NCBI GenBank assembly: GCA_019321725.1
Contig: CM033108.1
Location: 7,458,060-7,522,059 of the forward strand
Origin: Paulownia fortunei
Lineage: Eukaryota > Streptophyta > Magnoliopsida > Lamiales > Paulowniaceae
Direction of reading: 5' to 3'
Length of the DNA: 64,000 nt
Made by a program: the position numbers and the translations under genes. Shown here one piece after another: positions 20,581 to 33,245 of the stretch; position 1 is the stretch's first letter, and every line of letters starts with the position of its first letter. Below the pieces are notes generated by a model that was not told the origin of the DNA, did no database searches, and worked only from the letters and a program-made list of their open reading frames with translations.

Positions 20581-23285
20581 CAATTTTCTTAGCTGAAAAG
20601 GCATTAGTTTTTGTGGATGTAGATGAATCTATTTCCTCTTAATTGTCAAACTTTGTACAAGCTGATGTTTGATGTTTGTCTTTGAATGAAATGATATCCA
20701 TCGTTCTTTTCTTCAAAAGAAAAATAAAATATGGAACAAACCCATAAATCAATACATACGTTTCATAATCATATTCACACAATTTTATTTTTTTGGTATT
20801 TTTTCATCAAAACTAAACAGAGAAAAATATTTTATACTATTTTTTTTAATTAGAATTATATATCCGAAATGACCTTACTGAATTTCTAGGGTTCTATGGA
20901 TAAATGTGCAGTGCAGGTCCAACCCTTGTTATAAATTTATTGCGCCAAATTAGGATATATAGTATAAATATTTAAGTATAAGCAATAATTACGTGTCTAT
21001 TTGAAATAAACTATTATAAAATTAAACAAATTTTTAACATAACTTGACTCTAAACTTTATAACTCTATAGTTTTAAATGTTCAATTTTATGTGTGAGCTT
21101 TATCAATATTGATGTGTGCAAGAATTAGCATGACCCAAGAACCATAAAATTAATCATGTAATCCCTCGACATTTATCCAATCAGTCTGCCAAACAAGGGG
21201 TTAGAGGTGTTGGGAGTCCCCAATGAATTATGATGTTTAAATTAATAAGTGATCGGAAAGAGTGATAAAAAAAATAAAATATTATATATAAAAGCATGTA
21301 ATAAAATGTACCTTCAAAATGATGAAAGCCTTATATGGTAACACGATACTAGCCAATAGAATTAAAATAAGATTTAACTACCTTATTTAAATAATCCTCA
21401 TCGAATAAATCGACTGTGAATTAAGGAGAGTTTAGATAAGACAAAATCTCATTTCTTTATATAAGGCTTAACATAATGAGGGGAGGACTCTCTTCAAAGA
21501 GTATAATTGGTTTTCAAATAATCTGCTGAAGATGATCTGAGTTCAAAATTGTCGGTCATTATAGAGTCTTTTGGGCTAAGTAAAATCATCAATTTGGCTA
21601 TTATCTCAATAAGGCCAGAAAGAGAAACACAGTAACCCTGTGGGCCTGGTTCATAACAAGCTCACGCATCAAACCCAACTATTTATATTCAAGTCCAGAT
21701 CAACCGAGGTGAATACCAATTAAATTAGATTTAGATCACATAATATGAATTCATAAATAATAAAGAGTATCAAGATATAAAAACATATAAAACTTCATAA
21801 TCATTAGAAAAATAAGGTAGTTTATTAGTGAGTGACCCGATATTTATTATGCACGATTGATGTTGCATCCATTTATAGAGGGTCCATTATAACCACCCAA
21901 CATGCTGAGTATTTAAGAAATCGAAAAGAATAATTGATATAGGAAAGCAAACCGTAATCATCTTTAAAGATTGATGATCTTTGTAGTGCCGTGACCCAAA
22001 TCATTAATATCCCACACACCATGTGATACTCTTTAATACCACTTATAATAAAAGTTTATTAATTCAACCTTGTAATTAAAAAAAGATTTGTCTAGAATTA
22101 AATAATTATAGCTATAATTTTAAATTTTTATAGTAGTAGTCTAAATACGGTATTTCAATTGTAGCTTACAGATTATACCTGAGTTTTTACTATAAAAATA
22201 TTATTATCACAGAAAAATTAATAATGTCAGAACACGAATACATTTGATGGAGACATCCCGACATAGAAGGTACTTAAAAAGACCTATAAATATCCATCTA
22301 CTTTGATGCGCATCTATATTGTGCAATATCAATGCTACATGTCAATTTTACATCAAGACAGGCAAATCCCCACAATGAATGAGTGGCCCAAAGGGAAATT
22401 AAAACTGAAATCAGCTTCAAGATGACGATTGTACACCTTTCAAAATTACCATTCATTCACTCCAAGGATCTGAAAAATCTTGCCAACAAGATCTTGGCTA
22501 TGGGTAAGATTGAGATGGTAAAACTCTTCAAAAAAAATTGAATTTTAATTCCACTTATGTAACTCTATTTGTCTTATTTCGAAAAAAAAAAATATCTTAA
22601 AATCTTCATTGATTGCATCTCAACACAACTGATTATTTTTGTTAAAAAAATAAAATCTTGAAATCTTGTTGTCTCTAACTTATTGAAATTTATACATGCA
22701 CAAAATCTTGATCAAATTCATCTAAAATTATCTATTTTAGATGTCGGCTCATGCTCTAAGATTTGCAAGAATTAGTTACCTAATCAAGTTAGGAGAATTT
22801 TGAGAACATTTCTATTAAATTTAGTTTTATTTTCCCTTTTAAGGATGGTATTTTGTAGAGTCTATACAATTGATTGGCACAACTATCATTACAAACACCT
22901 TTTGATGATCGATTGGATTGCAATTTTGATATTTTCGATCTTTAGTATTTTAGTTCTAGATTTACATTAGGTTAGGTTAGTTTAGTTTTAAGTTTAACAA
23001 CTAAATAAATTATTTATATAAATTGAATAAAAGCTAATTTTTTTACTAGTTCAAACACAAAGTCTTGTAATTGTAAAATTTTGGCCACTTTTGTCATTTT
23101 CTTGTTCTTCATCATGGACCATATAGATGAAAAGGTACGTTGCAAAGGATAATTTAGATGGACCTCCTAAATTCCATTCAGGTTTTTGACAATAAATGAT
23201 GATATCAACAAAAATAAAAATAAAAAATTATAAATTTGCTCTTGTGTTGACTAATTTAAAGGTTTGACAATTTTTTGAACCAAAT
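20581..23285. other. Intergenic; possible decayed LTR at 21180-21720
   Basis: No coding signal. A stretch with GTGTTGGGAGTCCCCAATGA near 21208 and GGCCTGGTTCATAACAAGC near 21645 is less AT-rich and reads like an old LTR, but no partner or PPT was found. The remainder is AT-rich. Confidence 0.3.
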
Positions 23286-24240
23286 TATCCTTAGGGATAA
23301 TTATATAAACCTCCTCTTCGGTATGATCTAAATATAATGTAGATCCCTTCAGATTTTTGAGACTACATCCATCCCCTAATATTTGTTGTCATCTTACACA
23401 CAATTCCAACTGTTTATTATATTCTCAATATCATTATTTGAAGAAAATTACAAGTTTTAAATCCCCTTGTGTTTGTCTAAATTATAAAAACAGCCCCTGG
23501 AGTTTCTCATATTTACACAAAATCCTTCTAAAATTTATTACATTCTGTAATATAATAAGTACATTATGAGTAACTCTAACTAAAATTAATAGAGTTTAAA
23601 AATTAAATACTCATATCTGTTATATTTTGTTTTTCAATTGCATATCTCCTATTTTTATTTTTATTTTTATTTTTAACATAGCACTGTTGTTGCCACCATC
23701 AGTGAGTAATTAGTCAACTACTTATATCCAAAAATCCCACTTTTAGAAATTTATTTGAATTTTTTAAATTTGACAGTGACCATAATATTTGCGAGTGAGA
23801 AAAGATAATGGGTGAAATCTATATTTAAATTTAAATATAGTGTTATTGACCTATGAATTCAGATTTTTATTTTGGTTTATGGTTAAAAATATCTTTAAAT
23901 ATTCAGAATATTTTATTACTTTATTAAAATAAATAGTAAGAGGTCTAGGTGGTAAATTGAAAAAAATAAAAATAAAATATAATCGTAATTGACAAACTTA
24001 TGGAAGGTTTCTGTAATTTGCACGAACCTGAAGAAATATTTGTATAATTTCTAATGAAGGACAAAAAGGCCATTTCATCAAAGAAAATAGGGCTTGCTAA
24101 CGACTGTTGTATCAATAGAGGTAGGTGTAATTTTGAAAAGCTGGCGAAATCTACCTATATTTTGATCAAAAGGGAAATTTTTTGTAATTATTCCTATTCC
24201 AAAAAAACAATATCATTTGATCTTATATGTGCTTTTGAAT
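23286..24240. mobile_element. Candidate element with long terminal inverted repeats
   Basis: The left end AGGGATAATTATATAAACCTCC... GATCTAAATATAATGTAGATCCC aligns, with mismatches, to the reverse complement of the right end (GGAATAATTACAAAAAATTTCCC... GATCAAAATATAGGTAGAT). About 60 bp at each end pair up, bounding roughly 950 bp of non-coding sequence. The size and ends suggest a non-autonomous DNA transposon; the superfamily and target duplication are not determined. Confidence 0.4.
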
Positions 24241-25788
24241 AGGAAAAGGCCAAAGGAGATTACCACAGATGTAAAGTAGTAAAGTTGACATTCAAAATTT
24301 TGCGATTTTGGGTTTTTCGAATCCCACAATATCTGTGACAATTTATCTAATTATAGTAGTTAGATATGAATAATTGACACTTGTAAATTATTAAATTAAT
24401 TCATATTTGATTTCTCACTAAAAAACATCATATTCCTTTAAATAATTCTCTCAAAAACACATTGCTATAATCTCATGAAATTCCTTAATTTACTCTTTGA
24501 GTCTTGATAGAATCTATCTTATGCTTCCCTTCTTTTCTTCTTCTTATTCTTCTTCCACCTTTACAACTTTCCCTTTCCAAAAGAGGGGACAAACAAAGAT
24601 ACCAAATCACGTATAGAAAATGCACAAACCAAAAGAATAACATCATTTTATAAATTAAGATATCAAAAAATAATTGAGCATAGTTAAGATATCTTAATTA
24701 AAACACATTTTAATGACAAGAAATCATTATTAAATTAAATTAATATCCACACCTTGAGAGAATTCAAACTCCAAATTTTATACTTATAAAATGTAAAAAA
24801 ACTTCAACTTTACCACTTAACTATACCTAATTATTAGGATCATAAGAATCAAAAGTCAGAATTAGATTGCAAATGAAATTATATTCTATGCTTATAAAGT
24901 GTGAATGGGGCATGCATGTATATGACGAGTAGTCTTAGCACCCACATTTCCAGGCTGTAGTTTAGGTGGTACCTGGCTGTCTTGTCTCTCCATAAATTCA
25001 AGTCCTCAAATCTTCTTGTCCATTTTGTAGGGGGGGGGGGGGGGGAATATTATTATTAACAAGTTAAATAAAAATTAAAAACAAATTATTTAATTTTGAA
25101 TAGAATATTTGATTATGATCATGTAAAGAGTCAAATTATTTCTATCATCTTTCCAACAATACACCATCACATGTGAACTCATCAATGCAAACAAAATCAC
25201 CAATTTCATGGTATCAAAAAATAATTCTCTTAAAGATAGATATCGAGAACAAACCGATAAACCTATCGTGCCCGAATTAAATGTCTAATTGGTGTTGTTT
25301 CTAGAATTGAATGTTTAATTTATTTATAAAATAGTTCAAAACAGCGCTCTTATGACAACAAAATTGTACATCAACAAAAAGAAATTTCGACCGTTTTTGT
25401 TCTGTAGTAAATATAGTAAATTAAAGCAGTAACAAATAGGACTAATTTATGAAAAGGTTGATAGGCACACACATAATTCATTCTAGCAAATAACAAACAA
25501 ATCATCAAATATTAAACCAAATTCTACACAAAACTAAGAAACACAAACAAGAAATTGGAAGCAATTAGAGGAAATATGAGTGAATTATTATTCACAAAAA
25601 AAAAAATTGTACACATAACAAAGCACCAACATAAACAACACAATGGCAATATCTTCCTCGTTAATTACTCGTATACCAAACACCCCCTCTCCATATAATA
25701 ATAATAATAATAATAAAAATTTTAAAGTAGAAAAATATATAATAAAAATAGAATATTAGCATTACTGGAGAAATGATTTTCCTTTTTT
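24241..25788. other. Intergenic, 3' flank of the RALF gene
   Basis: No gene. It holds a run of 16 G at 25030-25045 and an (AAT)n tract at about 25698-25717, the latter possibly within the RALF 3' untranslated region. Confidence 0.5.
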
Positions 25789-26148
25789 TCAGCTCCGGCA
25801 ACGAGTGATGGCGCTGCAGCCGCGGCTGTACGGATTGGCCTGCGCGCCGGGGCGGCAGTTGTAGTAAGACGCGCCGCGCCGCGAGCAGGGGACGCTGTTC
25901 CTCTGCAGAGCTCCGTAGCTGATGTAGCGGCGGGTCGCTAAGATGCGCCGGTTGGACTCCGAATCGAGCTCGAATTCCTCGTCCTCGTTCTCCAGGCACT
26001 CGGCCACGGTCCCCCTGCAGCCGGATCTCACCGACGGCATCATCCATCCCACCGCCGCGGCGTCGTGGTCCCCACCAGCCGACGCTTGGGAGAGGTAAAT
26101 GGATGCGATTAAGCAGAGTGTCAACAGCATTTTCCAGGCGCCTGCCAT
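25789..26148 (-). CDS. RALF peptide hormone precursor (RALF23/33-like)
   Basis: Single exon, 119 residues. Residues 1-24 form a signal peptide (MAGAWKMLLTLCLIASIYLS, then Q-A-S-A). An acidic propeptide follows, with the subtilase (S1P-type) site RRIL at 67-70. The mature peptide is 71-119 and carries YISY (75-78, receptor-binding), four cysteines (88, 98, 111, 117), the CSRRGASYYNC block, GAQANPYSRGCS and a final RCRS. RALFs are secreted and bind FERONIA-type CrRLK1L receptors with LLG co-receptors, raising apoplastic pH and modulating growth and immunity. The propeptide, the intact cleavage site and the GAL-QRN wording place it with the RALF22/23/33 group; which one is not settled. An in-frame ATG lies 24 codons upstream (26220), but its extension would bury the signal peptide, so 26148 is preferred. 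The coding GC content stands out sharply from the flanks. Confidence 0.95.
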   Translation of the reverse strand: MAGAWKMLLTLCLIASIYLSQASAGGDHDAAAVGWMMPSVRSGCRGTVAECLENEDEEFELDSESNRRILATRRYISYGALQRNSVPCSRRGASYYNCRPGAQANPYSRGCSAITRCRS

Positions 26149-26290
26149 TCCCAGAAGCTGGCGGTCAGTTCTCTGCACTGATTTCTGCGAGATTCTTCTT
26201 ATTAATGGAGTTTTTAGCAACTAGGTTTCTCTCTTTCTAGCTGTTGGGTTTGGAGGAGAGAAGAACGAACAGCAAAAGCAAGTCGGTTGA

Positions 26291-26300
26291 ATTTTATATA
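26291..26300 (-). promoter_or_regulatory. TATA box of the RALF gene
   Basis: Minus strand TATATAAAAT, about 145 bases before the ATG, with no other good TATA candidate nearer. It implies a 5' UTR of roughly 110 bases. Confidence 0.55.
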
Positions 26301-27697
26301 TGTGGGAACAAAAAAGATAAAAAACAAAGGAAAAAGAAAAGAGGGCTTAATAATTGAGGCGAATGGCTTTTGTGTGTACTACGATAATGCCACAGGAAAA
26401 TTGAAGTTTGGTTGTTTATTTATAGCTGCCCACTGCTTTTCCTTTATTTATTTATTTTTCTTTTTTCGCCTTTTCCTTTTTTTAAAAAAAAAAAATATTT
26501 ATGACAATTTTGAGCATATCCACTACCACTACTAGTGAAAATGACCGTTGAGGGGTCAGCCAGTGAGCGTTTGAGTTTTTTAAGCTCCTCCTCGTTTTCA
26601 AATTAAATTATATACACCCTTTCTCCCCAGTGCTTATGATGTCGGTTGTTCTGAATTTTCACCCAAGCTAGGTGAAGGTTTTGGTACAAATTGGAATAAC
26701 ATGTACTTAGACTAATTGAGTTGTTATTCGTTAAAAATTTTAAGTACTTGAATCAAATCAAATTTGAGAAATAACTAAAATTATCAATATAAGATTTAAA
26801 ATTATATTGCCCTTTTATTATAATAATTAAATTCTATTTATATATATAGATCAGGTGTGAAACATATGAATTTATGACAGATAGTATTATCTCGACATTT
26901 TGTTGTTGAACACATGTTACGATATCATTAGTGATTAATCACGTCAATCCATGTCCCTGAGTAGCTAAAGGAAGGGAAATCAACCGAGACCCCGTTGGTT
27001 TGGGTAATGAGCCTTATTGCAAGTGTGTGAATTTTGCCCAAATAAATAAATACTAATAAGTATCACAGGGTAAAATGGTAAAAACATATCTTTTGTATAT
27101 CAATGTCATTGTTAGTCAACTCAAAATTTTAAATTAAAATTAAAAATTAAAAAAATATAGGATTTTATACTATTTTTTTTAAAATATTATAAATTAATGG
27201 TATCATATTATTATTTTTAAGTGAGATTTTTTTAAGAAAAAAATTATGTATTAAGAAATAAAATTTTATTTCAGGGTGTTATAAAAAGAAAATAAAAGTA
27301 ATAAATTTAGGAATAGAGTAGACTAATATGTATGATAATTTCGAACTACTTTGTATTGTCATTAGTTATAGTATTGAAATATGCACTTATTAAGTTTTTG
27401 CATTAATTAAGTGTAAAATGAAAGGGACTGAACTAAATTTTGATATTGTTGTTTATTTAGGGCAAGTGAACAATAAAGAGACAACAATAATTTTATTCAA
27501 TCTGTTTTATGGGAAAGGAAACATCTTTTACTAGTATCATGCAGTGCTCCATAGTGTGAAAACATTTGAATTTGATTCTTCCCTAGTAACCACCAACCAC
27601 ATGATGAGAATTTTCGGAGGCAGAACTCAAATTACGAATTATCACAAATTTGATCAAAATATATCGAATTGGTAAAGTGACACACACTCACGCGCCC

Positions 27698-27764
<67 letters not shown>
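27698..27764 (+). repeat. Compound microsatellite (TG)n(TA)n
   Basis: About ten TG units pass directly into more than twenty TA/AT units. A CACACACTCACGCGCCCG arm on the left can pair with the TG run. Confidence 0.9.
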
Positions 27765-27765
<1 letters not shown>

Positions 27766-28878
27766 AATGCGGTAAAAATAGTTTTATATACCAAGTGCAG
27801 CTTTTCCCTCAAGGTTTAATTTTGAGCAACTCCTATTCATCAAATTGTGTAAAGTAAAAAGAAAAAGGCATATAGGTCTTAGAGGAAACTATTCGTAAGT
27901 CAATCCTAAAATGTTTAAAATATTCCTACTTCCTTCCTATGGGGTCTAAAGTCACCTTAATCACCGTCGCATATTTTGCCGTTGATCATTCCTGCATATA
28001 TACATTTCCACACAAAATTTATAATTTTCTCTTCTTTAATTCTATATGAATCTAGATAATTTTTTAACCATGGAAGTTCGTTATTTTTAAATAAGCAATA
28101 ATTATTTAAATAAATTAAAATATTAATCAATGATTAATTTTAATACAATTTTACTAACCAATTATTACAATGAATAAAAAAACTGTCAATGTTGACTTCA
28201 ATATAGAATGGGACACATACCCATACATTGACAGAATTTTGTCATTTAATGTATTATTTTTTACTAACCTTATTTCAAGTTTCAATTCACGATTTGGGAA
28301 ACAAGGTTGTTTGATTATAGATGAATAGATTTCATCATAAATAAATCTAATTTTATATCACTTTCTAATTTAGTTTTTTTGCATGATAAGACAAAATATA
28401 ATGCAAAAAGATTATTAAATTAATCTTTTTTCTTTTTAAAAGAAGCTACTGATTAGTTATTAATTATCTTTTACGTGACTCAAATCCATTATCAACAATA
28501 TTCAAAATTTACTAACAAACTACTTTAACTTGTTCTGTTTTTTTTAAATCATATCAATAATAACGATAAGAACTTAGGGCAAATTTTTAAAGTGAATCTA
28601 CTGACATTGATTTTTTTTAAAATTTGCTCCAATTAAAGGACTCAATTAATTAATCAGTTAAACTAGGAAATAAACTGATCAAGAACCCAATTTAGGGGGG
28701 AAATAAAATCGGGCCCTTAACGTGGAACTAATTTTAGGACAAATCACACTTTTAACGACAAACTAATTTCAGGATTTTCCTATTAACACCAAAGAAACAT
28801 GTACATAGCTCATACTATTGAGTCTATGAATCACCTGAGATAGATATGTGACATCCATAACAAAATGCACAGGAACGA

Positions 28879-28880
<2 letters not shown>

Positions 28881-28918
<38 letters not shown>
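28881..28918 (+). repeat. Microsatellite (AC)19
   Basis: Uninterrupted AC dinucleotides. Confidence 0.95.
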
Positions 28919-28921
<3 letters not shown>

Positions 28922-30059
28922 GTCGGTAGAGGACTAGATTTGATAGTCTCCTCAATTTGTCTATAATTGGAATTTGATCTTTAAAATTTGAAATTATTAT
29001 TCTTATAAATCAAAATATCTGGATATTTAACTCCAGTACTATATATATATATGTGTGTATATATATATTTCTCCCTGCATGTATTGTGTGTGGGTGATAG
29101 AGTGTGCGTGTACGTGGGTGTTGGGGGGTGTTGGGGTGGTAGTATTAAAAAGTTCTAAATGGCTATTAATATCTTGCTTTTTACTAGGGTGAGATTGCTT
29201 TCATGTTTGGTGATAATAAATTGGGCTCCTTCAATTACTCTCCAACAAAAATTTATGAAAAAGCAAGCACCTGATGTATTCATCACTTTATTGTGGGTCA
29301 CGGGCTTAACTCTTAAGTCAGCGCCACCACCTTTAAATTTTAAATTTTATTTTAAAAATAAATTAATATTTGAATAAAATAAAATTACAAATATTAATAT
29401 AAATTTTATAATTAACATGGTCGATAGAAACTTCTTAGGATTTTAAAAATAATTTAGGATTTTTTTTAACAGACTTCTTATTTTGGATTCATGTAAGTTC
29501 TTCTTTCAAAAATTTTATCAAATTTTTTTGAACAATTTATACACTTTAAAATATTTTATAAGATGTTTTAAAAACTTATAAACTCGTTCACATGCTCTCT
29601 CTTAATATTATATATCAAAGAAAAATAAAAAAATGATAAAAATTTAGTCGGTGGTATATAATATTTTCCTATTTTCCTACACTGCAAACTGTTAAAACTT
29701 GCATCATTTTCCTAAATTGTAGGCAAGAAATATTTGATTGTATTCACAGTTATATCTCATATTAGCAATCTAATTGTTGCAGTTTGCAAGCACAATCACT
29801 ACATATAATAATTATTTAAGAAACCAAAGTCAGTCTTAGACAAAGAGAGAAAAATCATAATATCCACAATAGATAATCTTTTGTTTTTCTTTTATTTTAA
29901 TTTAATTTTAATCTTTTGTTGTCCTACATGAGCGAAAGAATATATGCAAAGATTACTGGAGCTGGTATTGCATAGTGATGATACTGCAATGTGTTTCATC
30001 AATTATATAACTTCAATCAACCAGCTGTAAAATATTAATATCAATATTTTTATAATTGA

Positions 30060-30455
30060 ATTCACAATCACATTAATCCTATCGTAGATCAACGGATCAA
30101 TCGTTAGTTCGACCGATTTAATAAAAATTAATTATATTTTTTATTATATTATATAAAATAATAATTTAATAGATAAATTGTTATGTATTAAATTATAAAG
30201 ATAAAAATAAATAAATAACCAACTAAAAATATATTTAGTAAAGTCTAAAGTTCAAATATCCACGTACATATAATTAAATCAAATTTAATTTTTTTCAAAA
30301 AAATAATATATAAAAAAAAAACAGAACAAAACCGATTTTAATCTTTTTTTTGACCGATTCAAGATGCTTTTCAATTTTTTAGAGTCAATTGGTTCGGATC
30401 ATTGGTTGCTGATAGTTGATTCAACTAATCCCATCTAATTATGAAAACCATGGTT
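30060..30455 (+). repeat. Dispersed CCGGTC-type repeat, copy 3
   Basis: Same orientation as 1-355: CGACCGATTTAATAAAAATTAATTATAT..., ATAGATAAATTGTTATGTATTA, AAAAATAAATAAATAACCAAC, then TTTTTGACCGATTCAAGATG and ...ATTATGAAAACCATGG at the far end. Confidence 0.6.
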
Positions 30456-32464
30456 AATAGTTCAAATTAATTTGAATAAAAAAGACGAAATTATTGCAAA
30501 GCAAGTGCTAGAGCCTAGAAGAGAATGTGTAGCCAACCTTTTGCTTACTCTTGTAAAAATTTCTCAATGTATTCATAATGGAATCTTAAAAGAATAAATT
30601 ACACCTTGTTTTGTATCCAATTTAATGTTGAAATCATTAAATACAAGTTTAATAAATAAGGGGATATTATGGAGATTCCATACAGCAAAGATAAAAATAT
30701 CACGTCACATGTTTATTTGGTCCATTTTCAGTAAAAATATTATTATTTTTTTATTTTTGTATATATATTCATCAATTTCAAACTTAAACACCTATTTAAT
30801 CAAAGTGAGACCCAAATTATTATTTTTTGATATAATATTTTACTAATTTTAAAATATTGAAAATTCACTAACTAATTAAATAATAGTTTCTATAGAACTT
30901 ATAACCAATTAGATAATAATTTCTCAATTTAATATAATTTGACTGGTGATATATAAAAAAAATAATTAGACTCATTAATTATTATTTTTATAAAATTAAT
31001 AGCAAAAATAAAAATACATTTAAAATTATTAAAAATAAAAAAACCAAAAAGACAAAAAAAAAAAAAAAAAAAAGAGTCCTAAGTACCACTGCCTTGAGAA
31101 AAATTAAAAAGAAAAAAAAAAGAGAGATATATCGTGATTTAATAAAAAGTCCTTTAACGGCGTCAGGTTCCAGAAGACGGAATATAGTAAGAGATTTAAA
31201 GAAGAACGGGGTGGGGCCTAAATTCGGTGTCAGCGCGTAGCCGGCTTATAACTTTCCCAACAACAGCTGTATCTTCCTGTGACTATGACTTGTCAAATAT
31301 TAGTCACCACCTTATTATATTTTATTTTTAATCTCAAATTCATTGTCTTTTTCAATTAGAAAATATGAACCCTTTTAGGGAAAAAAATGGAAATTTGCAC
31401 CCACACAAAATTACAAAAATTTTCTCAATCATTTGATTATCATTTTATCAACTTTAGTGTAGAATTTTGATTGGATTAAAAAAAAAGAGGGTATCTTCCA
31501 TGGATAGAATGTAACCTCCTTTTTTTCTTTTTTTCTGGGCAGAAAAATAATAATTGAAATTCTTGTGATATAAAAATATATTTGGATTCCATCAAATGAA
31601 CTTCAAATTCCTTTTATTGTTGGATAAATTTTGAAATTCAACTTGAGTTCGAATAATAAATTTAAAAATAATTAAATATATAATAAAAAATTAAATTATT
31701 CAAACTCATCACACATTAAATTTACTTTAAAAGTCATTCAAGTATGATTAGTTAAATAATCAAATTTAATATAAATATAATTGTAAAACTTATAAAAATT
31801 TAAACTTAAACAATATAATGTTTAACTTAACCCGACTCATTTTATAAACGTGGTTGTTTTATAGATCTTCTAGTTATCTTCAAAGTCTTAACAAAATTTA
31901 GGAACTTATGTGGAATGATCGTCTGCATATATTGCAATCTATACATCACACAAGCACAAGTAAATATATTATATATATCTGCGGGTGAAATAAGTCGGTG
32001 TTTAGATGCATAGAACCGATCAATTTATTAATCTAGAAGAAAAAAAATAAAAAAATAAAGGAAGAATCATGATCCTTACCTTGTAAAAAGGTGCTAGTAA
32101 ACTACTCAAAGCAAAAAAAAAAAAAAAAAGTACTACTAATTATATACAATCACAACTATTATCTATTTAAAAAATTATATTTTATGCTCAAACATAAATA
32201 AAGAGTAAATTCGACCTGCCAAGTCTATACATTTTGATATTCCTATGAACTTTTCCATGAAGATCCTCTATATGAAATGGCCTCTTAGATCACATGATTG
32301 GTTAGCAACCCAATCCCAAGCCCTGTTACTTTCCCTCAATATATGTGAAATTTAGTCCATACCCATACATAGGAAACAACAGTGGGACAAAATTCTGTAT
32401 GGATAACATGTTTCAACTTTGTATTTTTCCCTCTTTTGGCTCTATATTCCACATGCAATTCATC
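30456..32464. other. Intergenic, one small GC-richer island
   Basis: AT-rich except 31155-31290, which contains AACGGCGTCAGGTTCCAGAAG, GAACGGGGTGGGGCC and TCAGCGCGTAGCCGGC. No open frame of note crosses it. Poly(A) runs lie near 31047-31071. Confidence 0.4.
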
Positions 32465-32534
32465 CGACTTTAGCAGGTTAAGGGACTTTGATGTAACTCG
32501 ACTTTAGCAGGTTAAGGGACTTTGATGTAACTCG
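32465..32534 (+). repeat. 34-bp tandem duplication at the left edge of element B
   Basis: The unit CGACTTTAGCAGGTTAAGGG plus ACTTTGATGTAACT occurs twice, at 32465 and 32499. It includes the target duplication GACTT and the first bases of the LTR (TGATGTAACTCG), so it arose after the element inserted. Confidence 0.9.
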
Positions 32535-33002
32535 TGTTCGAGAACTTACCTGATTACATGATAGGTTGGGTTGGAATGATACAAACTTAAATCAACTTGC
32601 ACCCAAGATATATTAGTTTTGAAAGGGTGATTTTCAGTTAAAATCCTACTATATTTAAGTTAGATTGGACTCGAAAAAGGATAAAGAGTTAAATAGTAAA
32701 AATATCAAGAAAAGATAAAGGGTTAAATATTAAAAATAAAAGTTAAAGATTAAAATTCACATTACCCTTCTACTGTAATAGTGAGAGTGTTTAGGCGTTG
32801 ATCATATATGAGACACGTGAATCTTGGACATATGTTGATATCTCAACTATTTATCATTGAATACATGTCTCACAATTAGTAGTAAATGATCCCGCATCTT
32901 GAAATCGGGTCGGATCACGACCTAGATATAAAATACATGGACCTTGTCCTGTTGGGTGAATATAATTAAGTACAAAGGGTAAAACACATCATTTATACAT
33001 CA
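32523..33002 (-). repeat. 3' (left) LTR of element B
   Basis: 480 bp with perfect 7-bp inverted ends, TGATGTA and TACATCA. It matches 41335-41734 over its whole length (ACTCGTGTTCGAGA, CATTGAATACATGTCT, GGACCTTGTCCTGTTG). The element is on the minus strand, so this left copy is its 3' LTR. Confidence 0.9.
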
Positions 33003-33015
33003 TTACCTCCCCAAC
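33003..33015 (-). other. Polypurine tract of element B
   Basis: Minus strand TTGGGGAGGTAA directly abuts the LTR start TGATGTA, the expected position of the plus-strand primer for reverse transcription. It fixes the element's orientation as minus. Confidence 0.8.
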
Positions 33016-33141
33016 TAGTAGGAGTCATTTATGAGTCTCATCAACTATCGATTAGACTCCCCAGAGATCCAGTACGTACATGTGTCTTACATCTTTTCCC
33101 ATGCATCACAAGATTTTGTCATTTCAAATTCTAACTCACAC

Positions 33142-33149
33142 TATAAATA
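33142..33149 (+). promoter_or_regulatory. Plus-strand TATA box in front of the antisense ORF of B
   Basis: TATAAATA on the plus strand, 140 bp inside the LTR and upstream of the aORF. Element C has TATAAAAA in the corresponding place (57302). Confidence 0.45.
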
Positions 33150-33245
33150 GGCTTGCCTTTCCAACATTCTTACTTTTCCTCCATCGATGTTTACCAGACA
33201 GATAGATAGCCTTCATAAGTTCGAATCATCCTCACTCCTAAGCAA

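Larger units (their letters stand above)
26301..30059. other. Gene desert with microsatellites
   Basis: AT-rich, no gene recognised. Contains the dinucleotide arrays listed separately and a G-rich stretch at 29114-29140 (GGGTGTTGGGGGGTGTTGGGG) that could form a quadruplex. A 72-codon plus frame at 29159 has no family features. Confidence 0.5.

Noticed and set aside
25661..26047. 128-codon minus frame overlapping RALF
   Set aside because: Out of frame with the convincing RALF reading; its Arg-rich text comes from the GC-rich RALF codons and its tail from the AAT microsatellite.
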